Shown here piece after piece: positions 29,763 to 37,903 of a stretch of 64,000 nt of DNA. The notes beneath the pieces are model-generated. The model had not been told where the DNA came from and did no database searches. It saw only the letters and a list, made by a program, of their open reading frames with translations. Within the stretch, counting starts at the first letter, position 1; each line of letters begins with the position of its first letter. Made by a program: the position numbers and the translations under genes. Origin of the DNA: Limnohabitans parvus II-B4 (GTDB taxonomy: Bacteria > Pseudomonadota > Gammaproteobacteria > Burkholderiales > Burkholderiaceae_C); assembly GCF_003063455.1 (NCBI RefSeq), contig NZ_NESN01000002.1:62001-126000 (forward strand). The letters are read 5' to 3'.

Positions 29763-29994
29763 ATGTGTGGACTCCCGATGCCTGAACTTGTCCCCAACAC
29801 GACCACCAAGGCTGCTGGTTTTAGCATCCCATTCATTCTATGTTCTTTAACGAACACTTGATTCCATGCGGACTGTGGTCTACTGATAAATCATGAGACA
29901 TATACTCTTGGAACTTTTGTATAAGCTCAAGATCCACTGATCTTTCAGCCACATCAACACACATTTCAACACCACCAATACCAGGCAAATTTCC

Positions 29995-30669
29995 GTGACG
30001 CTTTTCACCAACGGACTCATCTTTCAACTGGCCAAGGAAGATCAAAACCGACTGCAGCACATCTGCAAACCGGTTCAGTTGGTTGCAGGACAAATTCTGT
30101 GTGACACCGCTCAACAAGCAACACCCAAAGTCTATTTTTTAACCGGTGCCTGCGTCGCCTTGTTGGTTGAAAGCTCTTCGCGCAACACCTTGGCCGTGGG
30201 TTTGATCGGATCAGAAGGGGCCATCGGTTTGGGGTCAGTGCTGGACATCGGCCCCGAAAACCTTAAGTTTCGTGTGCAAACCGCCGGCGACGCCTGGGTG
30301 GCCGAAAGTGCCGACCTGGCACTGCTGCTCCACCAACGTCCCGGCATGTTGTGGCCCATCTCTCAATATCTGTGGTTGTTGGCCGCGCATGTGGCCAACA
30401 TGGCCGCATCCATTCAGTCTGATGACATCACCACCCGACTCGCACGTTGGCTGACCCTGTCTGCAGACAAAGCTCAATCGCGACACCTGCAACTGACACA
30501 CGATCACCTGGCCCAAATGCTGGGTGTACGGCGTGTCAGCGTCACCTTGGCGGCTGGTGAACTGAAAAAGCTTGGGCACATTGATTACCAAAGAGGTGAA
30601 CTCAGCATCCTGGACATGACCGCATTGCGTCAAATCACCGACCGGACTCAGAACATCACACAAGTTTGA
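29995..30669 (+). CDS. Crp/Fnr-family transcriptional regulator (1)
   Basis: A 224-residue protein with an N-terminal cyclic-nucleotide-binding-like beta barrel (VQLVAGQILCDTAQQ, then VGLIGSEGAIGLGSVLD) and a C-terminal winged helix (LTHDHLAQMLGVRRVSVTLAAGELKKLGHIDYQRG). The FNR-type N-terminal cysteine cluster is absent and the CRP cAMP-contact signature is not recognisable, so the effector is unknown. The start codon is GTG 29995 with a weak AGG nine bases upstream. It is divergent from the degenerate relative and followed after 116 bp by a second Crp-like gene on the same strand. Confidence 0.85.
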   Translation: MTLFTNGLIFQLAKEDQNRLQHICKPVQLVAGQILCDTAQQATPKVYFLTGACVALLVESSSRNTLAVGLIGSEGAIGLGSVLDIGPENLKFRVQTAGDAWVAESADLALLLHQRPGMLWPISQYLWLLAAHVANMAASIQSDDITTRLARWLTLSADKAQSRHLQLTHDHLAQMLGVRRVSVTLAAGELKKLGHIDYQRGELSILDMTALRQITDRTQNITQV

Positions 30670-30785
30670 TAAAAATCATCCAATCCGAAAATTTTCAAGA
30701 AAGCGATAAATGTGTTCGAAACCGAACCCATCTAAGACATAGATACTGATAAATTCAAATGTAGTCCATACGACAATTAGCATTT

Positions 30786-31493
30786 ATGCAAACTACATTA
30801 AAATTAAACAAAATTATTGGTTTTTTACCCGAATCGATACTTAAAGAGTGGCTGCCCTATTTCGAGCCTGTTGAACTGGCTCTGGGCCAGGTACTGTTCG
30901 AGCCAGGCCGCATCATTGGCCACCTTTACTTCCCCCTCACCGCGATCGTGTCCTGGGGTCACATCCTCGAAAACGGGGCATCGAGCGAAATCGCGATCAC
31001 CGGCCGCGAAGGCATGGTCGGCATCTATCAGCTCATGGGTGCGGCGCAAACCAACAACCGAGCCATCGTGCAAAAAGCCGGATCGGCCATGCGGATTCGA
31101 CTGAGTGTGGTGCTCAACAGCTTTAACCAAGGCAACGCGGTTCAAAAGGTATTTTTGCGCTACGCGCAAACCTTGATGAATCAAATTTCCCAAGTCTCCG
31201 TTTGCAACCGACATCACACCCTGGAACAGCAACTGTGCCGCATGCTCTTGCTCACGCTCGACCGGCAAGACAGCCAAACCATTGTCTTAACCCAAGAACT
31301 GATGGCCAGCCTGCTGGGTGTTCGCCGAGAAGGTGTGACCCATGCCGCGCACCGTTTGATGAATGAGAACATCCTTCACTACAGCCGAGGCAACATCACC
31401 GTGCTGGACCGCAAAGCCCTGGAAGAGAGGACTTGCGAGTGCTACAGCGTGATCAGCCGCGAATACGATCGTTTTTTGAATGCGCTCGTATGA
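30786..31493 (+). CDS. Crp/Fnr-family transcriptional regulator (2)
   Basis: A 235-residue regulator. The sensor half contains YFEPVELALGQVLFEPG, HLYFPLTAIVSWG and ITGREGMVGIYQLMG. The DNA-binding half is LTQELMASLLGVRREGVTHAAHRL. The C-terminus DRKALEERTCECY followed by REYDRFL is typical of a subgroup common in Burkholderiales. No Fe-S or haem ligand pattern is visible. It lies in tandem after the first Crp-like gene, separated by an AT-rich 116 bp, and converges on a NarL-type regulator 19 bp away. Similarity between the two tandem genes is low, so they are not a recent duplication. Confidence 0.88.
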   Translation: MQTTLKLNKIIGFLPESILKEWLPYFEPVELALGQVLFEPGRIIGHLYFPLTAIVSWGHILENGASSEIAITGREGMVGIYQLMGAAQTNNRAIVQKAGSAMRIRLSVVLNSFNQGNAVQKVFLRYAQTLMNQISQVSVCNRHHTLEQQLCRMLLLTLDRQDSQTIVLTQELMASLLGVRREGVTHAAHRLMNENILHYSRGNITVLDRKALEERTCECYSVISREYDRFLNALV

Positions 31494-31512
31494 GACACGC
31501 TCAACAAGCAGG

Positions 31513-32157
31513 TCAAACCGACACCATCTGGTTGCGAATCGCATAGCGTGTCAAGTCGGCCACTTTGTGCAAGCCGATCTTGCGCATGATGTTGCGGCGA
31601 TGCACCTCCACGGTGCTGGGCGCGATCTGCAAATTGCGTGCAATTTCTTTGGACGAATAACCATCGGCGATCAGGCGCAACACCTGCTCTTCGCGTCCGC
31701 CGAGTTGCCCTTTCAAGCTGATGTCTCCGGACCTGGCCTTGCGAACGCTCTCCATCATTTCACTTGCAGCTGCCTGGCACAAATACACTCGCCCTGCCGC
31801 TGCGGCGCGAATCGCCGACATCAACTCATCGATGCTGCTCGTCGTTGACACATAGCATTTGGCACCTGCATCCAATATCTCAATAATAGAATTTCGATCA
31901 GAATCAGCAGAAAACGCCACCATGTTTTTGGCAGGTTGATGGTGCGCAATCTGATGCATCAACGCCATGTCTTTGGAGTCGTTGGCCTGCATGCCAATCA
32001 ACACCACATCGGGATCGACCTGATCACACAGGGCATTGGTCATGGCTCCGTTATCAGACATGCCCACCAGATCCATATCGTGGTGCGTTCGCAAGACAGC
32101 TGCAATGCCTTCAGAAACCACTTTGTGCTTGGAAGAAAGTAAAACTCGAATTGACAT
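31513..32157 (-). CDS. NarL/FixJ-type regulator with a pseudo-receiver domain
   Basis: A 214-residue protein laid out as receiver plus LuxR-type helix-turn-helix. The output domain is intact (LGGREEQVLRLIADGYSSKEIARNL, APSTVEVHRRNIMRKIG; shown in parts). In the receiver, the paired acidic residues after the first strand are replaced by serines (VLLSSKHKVV instead of VLLADDH). The phospho-acceptor Asp in VVLIGMQAND is a glycine. The switch lysine region is also altered. Phosphorylation by a histidine kinase is therefore not expected. I chose ATG 32157 because GGAG lies eight bases upstream; GTG 32163 would put it too close. No kinase gene is nearby. Confidence 0.85.
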   Translation of the reverse strand: MSIRVLLSSKHKVVSEGIAAVLRTHHDMDLVGMSDNGAMTNALCDQVDPDVVLIGMQANDSKDMALMHQIAHHQPAKNMVAFSADSDRNSIIEILDAGAKCYVSTTSSIDELMSAIRAAAAGRVYLCQAAASEMMESVRKARSGDISLKGQLGGREEQVLRLIADGYSSKEIARNLQIAPSTVEVHRRNIMRKIGLHKVADLTRYAIRNQMVSV

Positions 32158-32290
32158 TTTCACGTCTCCAAATTTGGGTCAAAAGACCCTTTCATTGCAA
32201 AGCCAAACCACTCATTCGTGTTCCACACTCCCTGTCAATCAGCGCCACATTCGGCGCTTGTTGAGAAAGTGTAGGCACCAGCAAGCCCGC

Positions 32291-32310
32291 TGTATGTGCG
32301 GTCCCATACA
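32291..32310. promoter_or_regulatory. Inverted repeat TGTATG-N8-CATACA
   Basis: A perfect 6-bp inverted repeat with an 8-bp spacer lies in the 186-bp gap upstream of the pseudo-receiver regulator. A second inverted repeat, GCGCC-N6-GGCGC, lies 30-50 bp closer to the regulator and may be the end of the neighbouring transcript. Either could be an operator; there is no direct evidence. Confidence 0.3.
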
Positions 32311-32343
32311 TATGAAACAAAAAATGGTTTTCTCTGTTGACCC

Positions 32344-32637
32344 TCACTGAACCAAGGGGCCGACCGTTGAAGCACTCTGCCCAGGCAAGGGCAATGCCAA
32401 GTCGTCCATTTTTTCACTGATGCTGAGCACCTCTTTCAGGTGATCGTGTGCGTTGAAAGAATGGTGCTTGGACAATTTGGCATGGTGCAAAGCGGCCTTG
32501 AATGCGCCAGCCTCGTGGTGTCTGGCGGCCTCCTTGTTGCGTTGGTACGCATGCAGCAACTCCTCAGAAGCACGACGGTAGTGATCGCCGATGTGGTCCG
32601 CGTAGGCTTTCTCAAGCATTCGGTGTTCTTGGGTCAT
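32344..32637 (-). CDS. Small His/Ala-rich hypothetical protein
   Basis: I do not recognise this 97-residue protein. It is mostly alpha-helical, soluble and charged, with many histidines (DHIGDHYRRASEELLHAY, ARHHEAGAFKAALHHA, SKHHSFNAHDHL). There is no signal peptide or membrane helix. Coding is supported by AGGAG six bases before the ATG and by its fit between two regulators on the same strand. The repeated HH and AxHH pattern in helices could bind metal or haem, but this is speculative. It may be co-transcribed with the response regulator upstream, 65 bp away. Confidence 0.7.
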   Translation of the reverse strand: MTQEHRMLEKAYADHIGDHYRRASEELLHAYQRNKEAARHHEAGAFKAALHHAKLSKHHSFNAHDHLKEVLSISEKMDDLALPLPGQSASTVGPLVQ

Positions 32638-32702
32638 GTCAGCTCCTCGACCGGTGATGGTTCAATGGTAGATACCCATGTGGAAAAACTCTGTGGGTTG
32701 CA

Positions 32703-33338
32703 TCACATCAGTCCATGCTCTTGCATGTAACGCTGCAAAGACATGCGCCCTGGGCAATCGAGTTTTTGGTAAATGTGATGGAGATGGAGCTTGGCCGTGC
32801 CCTCGCTGATGAACAGCTTGGTCGCGATTTTTTTATTGGGCCAGCCCTCTGTCACCATGCGCGCAACGGTCATTTCGCGTGGGGTCAACAGCTGTGATGC
32901 ATGGGCATTTTTCTTTTGCTGTTCCAACAAAAGCGACATCGTTTTGACCGTCAGGTCACGGTCAAGCCACTTGCCGCCTTCGTGCACAGACTTGATGCAC
33001 CGTGTCAAAACCTGCTTGGATTTCTCTTTCGAAACCAAGCCTGCCACATCCAAGTCCAGCGCACGCATGACTTCTCCAATCGGCGCACCGGTAAAAACAA
33101 CAGGCCGCGTCTGGAGATTTTTTGTTTTGATGTCCTCCAGCAAGGCCAGTCCACTTCGCTGGGTCAATGACAAGTCCATCACCAAGATGTGCGGCCGATG
33201 CTGCTCCAAGGCCTGCAAAGCAGCATCGCCCGTTCTCACGCACGACTTGACTGAAAACTCGGGTGAATCCTCAAAGACATGGGTCAAGCCTTCCAGCATC
33301 ACGGGGTAGGGGTCGGCTAGCACAATATCAATGCACAT
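32703..33338 (-). CDS. NarL/FixJ-type response regulator
   Basis: A 211-residue two-domain response regulator. The receiver keeps an acidic residue after strand 1 (IVLADPYPVM), the phospho-acceptor Asp (ILVMDLSLTQRSG) and the switch lysine (LVSKEKSK). It should therefore be phosphorylatable, unlike its neighbour. The LuxR-type output domain is LTPREMTVARMVTEGWPNKK followed by EGTAKLHLHHIYQKL. I chose ATG 33338 because AAGGA lies seven bases upstream; ATG 33344 would be only one base away. No partner kinase is in the window. The 218 bp upstream (33345-33562) shows no gene. Confidence 0.87.
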   Translation of the reverse strand: MCIDIVLADPYPVMLEGLTHVFEDSPEFSVKSCVRTGDAALQALEQHRPHILVMDLSLTQRSGLALLEDIKTKNLQTRPVVFTGAPIGEVMRALDLDVAGLVSKEKSKQVLTRCIKSVHEGGKWLDRDLTVKTMSLLLEQQKKNAHASQLLTPREMTVARMVTEGWPNKKIATKLFISEGTAKLHLHHIYQKLDCPGRMSLQRYMQEHGLM

Positions 33339-33562
33339 GGGCATGTCCTTATCAAAATTTATCGCAGGCCAGAGGCACCTTTCAGCAAGGCAAAACTTGG
33401 CCTGATCGTTGCACTCAGAATAGAACGCGCTTGCGTGCTTTGTGATCCCCTGAATTGGTGAGGCAAGCTACGTTCAAACCAGTAAGCTCACAAAAACAGG
33501 TAGTTCGAATTGCATTTTTTTGCACAGCAAGGAAACGCGCACGCGCGGCTTGGACGACGTGC

Positions 33563-36031
33563 TCAACGAAACACGGTGTGCTTCAGATGCCGCATGTGGG
33601 TGGGCGTGACGGGCGGTTTGTTGCCCAGGTGCTCACACGCATGACGAAAACGCAGCAAGGTTTTCTGCGCACGGCCCAAAACACTGTCGGGCTCATAGCC
33701 CGCAACCCCCAAGGTGCCAAAACACACGCCCGTCAAAAGCACCAACCCCTCACCCGCGGTATCGGCCATGTGGATGTGAAAACGGCCTTCGGCAACGGCC
33801 TTCACCACACGCTCATCCAGCATCAAATGCCGCCGGTTGCGGCTGGGCATCAACACCCCTTGCTGGCCATCCAGCCCCAAGCTTTCACAACTTCTGAAGT
33901 AGCCCTCGATCTTTTCATTGATACCCCCGACAGGCAACAACTCGCCATGCTGGTTGACCGCCCCTGTCACGGCAATGCCCTGGCGCAGCGGCAAGCCGGA
34001 CAAACTTGACAACAAGGCATAAAACTCGGCACACGAAGCCGAATCGCCCTCGACCCCGCTGTACTCCTGTTCAAAGACCACGGCCGCATTCATGGCCAAA
34101 GGCGCTATGTGGGCAAACAAGGACGACAAATAACTGTGCAAGATCAGCACACCCTTGTCGTGTATCGGCCCCGACATCTCGACCTCTCGCTCAATGTTGA
34201 GCAAGCCCTCTTCACCGGCATACGTGCAAGCGGTGACCTTGACCGGAAAACCAAACCGGTAATCGCCCAAATCCACCACCGTTAAACCATTGATCTGTGC
34301 CACCCGCTCACCAGAGACACCCAGCAAACGCTCACCCTCCATGAGGGTCTCTTGCAAACGCTGCTCAGGGTAGTTGTGGCGATGCACTCGGGCCTGTCTT
34401 GCGGCATGGACGTCACTTGTATCAACCCGTTGACGACCACCCTGCCTGGCCAGCGCAGCGCTTTCAATCACCAAGGCTTCGGCCAACGCAAAGATCGCAC
34501 TTTGGCGGTTCTGGTCATCTGCCTCACGGTGGGTTTCTTCAATCAAGGCCGCCACCGCCGCCGCTGAAAAATGTGGCAAGTTCATCTTGCGGCAGGTATG
34601 CCCCACAAAAATGGCCGTGGCGTGGGCTGATTCAGGGGTGGCCACAAAGCTCTCGGCAAAATCGACCTTGCACCGAAAGCGCCTGACGAATTCAGGGTCG
34701 GCTTCTTGCACGGCGTAATACTCGTCGCCCGAAGCGATCAAAACAACCTTGACATGGACATTCACCGCCTCGGGCTCCAATGACATCGCGGCCATGGGGG
34801 CATGCATCATGCCGGGCTCCTCGATCTGCAAGCGGCCATTGCGCATGAAGCGGCGCAATTTTTCCCAGACATGCGGATCGGCCAACAAATCGCGCAAATG
34901 CAACATGAGAAACCCCCCATGCGCCTTCAGCAAGCTGCCGGCACGGATGCGCGAAAAATCTGTCACCAACTCACCATTGTCCGAGCCGTATTCAATGCTG
35001 CCGAACAGCATTCTGAACAAGGGGTTGTCTTCCCGAATGACAGGTGCACCTTGCAACGCGTGGTTGTCCACCACCAAGTTGACACGAAACAAGGACAGCA
35101 CAGCGTCCAGGGCTTCGAGGCGGACCATTTCCTCTTCCCCAGGCTCGAGAAGCGCCACGTTTTCGAGCACACTGGTCTGTATCTGCTCCAGAAACGCGTT
35201 CAGCTTGACCATGTCCTGCACAGGCTGGTTCAGTGCCGACCTGATCAACTGCAACTCATGGTCGAGCATGGGCTTGAGTGTCTGCCTGCGCAAGGCCGAC
35301 AAGCCTTCATTCTTCACGCGCTCCATGGCCCGCATCTTTTCCAGGTAGCGGCTGATCTCCTCTCTGAGGGAGGCCTCGGCGAGATCGATTTCGGCACGCT
35401 GCTCACGACTCATCGCCAAAGCCTTGCCTGCCGTGACGGGCTCACCTTGTTCGTCTTTCAGGGTGAACACCATGTGGCCCTGGTCGCACATCAGGGAAAA
35501 ACGATGGGCCTCGGCATAGGCGCTGAGTGCCAGATAGCCACGGTCTTCTTCGGTTTTGTAAGAGGCTTCAATCCGCTTGCTTTCAGCCTTGAAGTCATCT
35601 TGTCCCAAACGCTTGGGCACCTCGGCCTGCAAACGTTTGGCCAACTGCTGCATCGCCTGGCGCAGCACTCTGCCCTGCCCCGCCTTGAGGTGCAAGGCAC
35701 GCGGGCGCTCTGGCTCTTCAAAATTGTGCAAGTAACAAAGGTCCGGTGGGACCGGGCACTTTTGCGCATGCGCGTGCATCATCTGACTGAGCAAGGTCGT
35801 GCGCCCGCTGCCGACATCGCCCAACACAAACAAGTTGTAATCCGGCTCGGTCATGCCCATGCCAAATTCGGCCGCCTGTTTGGCGCGCTCCTGGCCGATC
35901 CAGGGCAGAGGTTCATGCAGCAATTCGGAAGTGTCCGAAAACCCCAAGGTCTGCGGCTCTACCGTTCGGCGCAGCGCGGCAGCATCCAGCTCGACCAGGC
36001 GGCTCGTCGTCAGGGCCATGCGTGTGCCCAT
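33563..36031 (-). CDS. Lon-like ATP-dependent protease (AAA_32 / Lon_C)
   Basis: An 822-residue protein with an AAA ATPase part and a C-terminal Lon-type peptidase. The Walker A motif [11 protein letters not shown] is near residue 71. A long coiled-coil insertion follows (about residues 150-260), then the second AAA half with [24 protein letters not shown] split around it. The peptidase shows the catalytic serine in [11 protein letters not shown] (about Ser664) and the lysine in [11 protein letters not shown] (about Lys707). This is the LonB/LonC-like family without the classical Lon N-domain. I chose ATG 36031 because GGAGG lies nine bases upstream; ATG 36037 is too close. It is divergent from the VF530 gene. 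Confidence 0.9.
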   Translation of the reverse strand: MGTRMALTTSRLVELDAAALRRTVEPQTLGFSDTSELLHEPLPWIGQERAKQAAEFGMGMTEPDYNLFVLGDVGSGRTTLLSQMMHAHAQKCPVPPDLCYLHNFEEPERPRALHLKAGQGRVLRQAMQQLAKRLQAEVPKRLGQDDFKAESKRIEASYKTEEDRGYLALSAYAEAHRFSLMCDQGHMVFTLKDEQGEPVTAGKALAMSREQRAEIDLAEASLREEISRYLEKMRAMERVKNEGLSALRRQTLKPMLDHELQLIRSALNQPVQDMVKLNAFLEQIQTSVLENVALLEPGEEEMVRLEALDAVLSLFRVNLVVDNHALQGAPVIREDNPLFRMLFGSIEYGSDNGELVTDFSRIRAGSLLKAHGGFLMLHLRDLLADPHVWEKLRRFMRNGRLQIEEPGMMHAPMAAMSLEPEAVNVHVKVVLIASGDEYYAVQEADPEFVRRFRCKVDFAESFVATPESAHATAIFVGHTCRKMNLPHFSAAAVAALIEETHREADDQNRQSAIFALAEALVIESAALARQGGRQRVDTSDVHAARQARVHRHNYPEQRLQETLMEGERLLGVSGERVAQINGLTVVDLGDYRFGFPVKVTACTYAGEEGLLNIEREVEMSGPIHDKGVLILHSYLSSLFAHIAPLAMNAAVVFEQEYSGVEGDSASCAEFYALLSSLSGLPLRQGIAVTGAVNQHGELLPVGGINEKIEGYFRSCESLGLDGQQGVLMPSRNRRHLMLDERVVKAVAEGRFHIHMADTAGEGLVLLTGVCFGTLGVAGYEPDSVLGRAQKTLLRFRHACEHLGNKPPVTPTHMRHLKHTVFR

Positions 36032-36181
36032 GTCCATGGGCCTCCATCTGTTGAAAAAATACAAGGCACATGCGACCACCGCAGCACCGAGCTTTTCAAT
36101 TTACGTCCGAGCTGTGAACTTTTCCGTGTGCTGTACCACCGTCTGCGGATCTGCCTGATCAAATCAAGGGACAATCGAAAG

Positions 36182-36445
36182 ATGCAACCTTCATCACCTG
36201 ACTCCAAGCAAGCGCGCAACCCATTGCATGGCCTGACCCTCGAAGCCATCGTCACCCAATTGGCCGACCATTACGGCTGGAACGACTTGGGCACACGCAT
36301 CCCGATCCGCTGTTTCACCCATGATCCCAGCGTGGGCTCAAGCCTGAAATTTCTGCGCAAAACCCCCTGGGCCCGCGACAAAGTGGAAAGCCTTTACCTG
36401 TTCATGCTGCGCGACCAAAAGCGCCAACAACGGCCTGACCACTGA
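36182..36445 (+). CDS. VF530 / DUF2132 family DNA-binding-like protein
   Basis: An 87-residue protein whose core [18 protein letters not shown], then [20 protein letters not shown] and [15 protein letters not shown], matches the VF530 family. A structure from Aliivibrio fischeri suggests DNA binding, but the role is unknown. The ATG 36182 gives the family length; the frame is open far upstream only because it is antisense to the protease gene. AAGGGA lies ten bases before the ATG. Confidence 0.88.
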   Translation: MQPSSPDSKQARNPLHGLTLEAIVTQLADHYGWNDLGTRIPIRCFTHDPSVGSSLKFLRKTPWARDKVESLYLFMLRDQKRQQRPDH

Positions 36446-36534
36446 GCGCTGGTGCGCCAGCAAACAGACACCACGGTCTGTCGCTTTTATGGTGGATGCC
36501 TGTCTTTCATCCTCAACCATCCAAGCGAGTTCAC

Positions 36535-36861
36535 ATGACCCAAGCACCATCCCCCCAGGAAAAACTGGCCACTGTTGCCGCAAGCATCACAGGCACATTG
36601 CACGACGCCGCACAAGACGCCAAGCCGGTTTTCGAACGCACCGTCGATCGTCTGACTGACAGCATCAGCGACATGGCCCATCACAGCAGGGATGCAGCCG
36701 TGGGTGCCAAAAAACAATTGGCGCAAAAAACACAAGAAGTCACCTCAACGGCAGAGCACTACATCCATTGCGCGCCGTTCAAATCGGTGCTGATCGCCGC
36801 AGGTGTGGGCGCAGTGGCGGCCACACTCGTCGGTTGGTTGACGCGTTCACGCCCCCACTGA
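36535..36861 (+). CDS. YqjD/ElaB-like (DUF883) tail-anchored protein
   Basis: A 108-residue protein with a soluble helical N-terminus (ERTVDRLTDSISDMAHH) and a C-terminal hydrophobic anchor in the family pattern APFKSVLIAAGVGAVAATLV followed by Arg residues. YqjD/ElaB proteins of E. coli are stationary-phase inner-membrane proteins that bind ribosomes. I chose ATG 36535; an upstream in-frame ATG has no better site. Its stop shares a base with the next start (TGATG), as in yqjD-yqjE. Identity as a true YqjD orthologue is inference from layout and anchor pattern. Confidence 0.8.
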   Translation: MTQAPSPQEKLATVAASITGTLHDAAQDAKPVFERTVDRLTDSISDMAHHSRDAAVGAKKQLAQKTQEVTSTAEHYIHCAPFKSVLIAAGVGAVAATLVGWLTRSRPH

Positions 36862-37244
36862 TGTCCAGGCTCCTGCTCAAGCTGTTGCTGCTGCCCCCAG
36901 ACCTGCTCAAAATGCACGCGCATGGCTATGCCGATCTGGCCTCAGAGGAATGGGAGCGGCAGCGCTGCATCTGGAAGACCCGGCTGCTGATGGCAGCCAT
37001 GGGCACGGCAAGCGGGGTCCTCGGGCTCTTCCTGGCCGGGGTGTCCTTGCTGCTGTGGAGTGCTTTGCCCGTGGTCGACGGGCGCAGTGCATGGGTCATG
37101 TGGTTTTTGCCCATGGCTTTGGGGCTGTTCTCATTGGCGTGTTGGGCATGGGCCAGGCACATCAAGATGCCGCCCCCGTTTGACAAACTCAAAACACAAA
37201 TCGCACTGGACATTCTGGCCTTGCGTCAAAGCCCAAAAGCATGA
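36861..37244 (+). CDS. YqjE-like (phage-holin superfamily annotated) membrane protein
   Basis: A 127-residue membrane protein with an amphipathic N-terminus and two transmembrane helices (MAAMGTASGVLGLFLAGVSL, about residues 45-70, and WVMWFLPMALGLFSLACWAW, about 78-98), then a basic tail. Position directly after a DUF883 gene fits YqjE, a member of the PF07332 group often labelled phage holin although it is not phage-borne. It starts within the upstream stop codon and overlaps the next gene by 4 bp. Confidence 0.75.
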   Translation: MSRLLLKLLLLPPDLLKMHAHGYADLASEEWERQRCIWKTRLLMAAMGTASGVLGLFLAGVSLLLWSALPVVDGRSAWVMWFLPMALGLFSLACWAWARHIKMPPPFDKLKTQIALDILALRQSPKA

Positions 37245-37423
37245 ACGCCCCACTGTCTCCCGAGCAACGCCTGGAGGTATCGCGTGCGCTGTGCCTTCAG
37301 GCCTTGCAGCAGCCCGCGTGGTTGCTGCTGGTGCAGCGCGTGTGCGCCAAATCGGCACAGGGTGCCAGTGGGCAGAGCAAACCCAGCACCGACACACCGC
37401 CGCCGCCCGTGCCCACGGTTTGA
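37241..37423 (+). CDS. Small hypothetical protein in the YqjK position
   Basis: A 60-residue protein whose start overlaps the YqjE-like stop by 4 bp (ATGA). The N-terminal half is helical (LSPEQRLEVSRALCLQALQQ) and the C-terminal half is Ser/Pro-rich and probably disordered. I recognise no family. In E. coli a third small gene, yqjK, follows yqjD and yqjE, so this may be its positional counterpart. Confidence 0.6.
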   Translation: MNAPLSPEQRLEVSRALCLQALQQPAWLLLVQRVCAKSAQGASGQSKPSTDTPPPPVPTV

Positions 37424-37450
37424 GCACAGCAGTCAGTCCGGCACGCCCGT

Positions 37451-37903
37451 TCAGTCAGTTGAAAGCATCGTGCCCCGGCACTTGGCCGCGCCGCAACGGC
37501 AGGCATAACGGGCCTTGAGTGCGTCGGTCATGGGCTCGTCGCTGAACAAGCCATAGTCAAACGTCAGCTCTTCGCCTCTGTAAACAGGTCTGCGCGTTTT
37601 GATGAAAATACGCCCCTTCACCAAGTCGGGCTCGCAATTGGGTCGGCACGAATGGTTGATCCATTTGGAATCGTTGCCGCCATACAGCGCATCGATCACG
37701 CGACCATCGTCCAGATGAAAGTAAAACGTATGGTCGGGGTTGTTGACATCGTGTGGATGGCGGCGAATCGCCTCGACCATGGTGATGACCTCACCCACGT
37801 ATTCAATGATCCGCTCGCCTGCGGCAATGTGGCGGGTGGCGAACACGCCTTTGCCGTGAACGGCGGAAGACTCCACCGACCAACAGGCGTCGGGTCGTGA
37901 CAT
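37451..37903 (-). CDS. SET-domain protein (putative protein-lysine methyltransferase)
   Basis: A 150-residue stand-alone SET domain. Visible motifs are HGKGVFATRHIAAGERIIEY at the N-terminus, WINHSCRPNCEPD (the NHS-x-x-P-N-C SAM-binding motif), GEELTFDYG (the catalytic Tyr motif) and a post-SET zinc knuckle CRCGAAKCRG. All key residues are present, so it should be an active SAM-dependent lysine methyltransferase; the target is unknown. The ATG 37903 shares one base with the stop of the upstream ATPase gene (TGATG), so the two are co-translated. GTG 37906 is an alternative start. Confidence 0.9.
   Translation of the reverse strand: MSRPDACWSVESSAVHGKGVFATRHIAAGERIIEYVGEVITMVEAIRRHPHDVNNPDHTFYFHLDDGRVIDALYGGNDSKWINHSCRPNCEPDLVKGRIFIKTRRPVYRGEELTFDYGLFSDEPMTDALKARYACRCGAAKCRGTMLSTD

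Noticed and set aside
36861..37244. Prophage remnant suggested by holin-type similarity
   Set aside because: No other phage gene is present. The gene follows a DUF883 gene with TGATG coupling, as in the chromosomal yqjDE operon.
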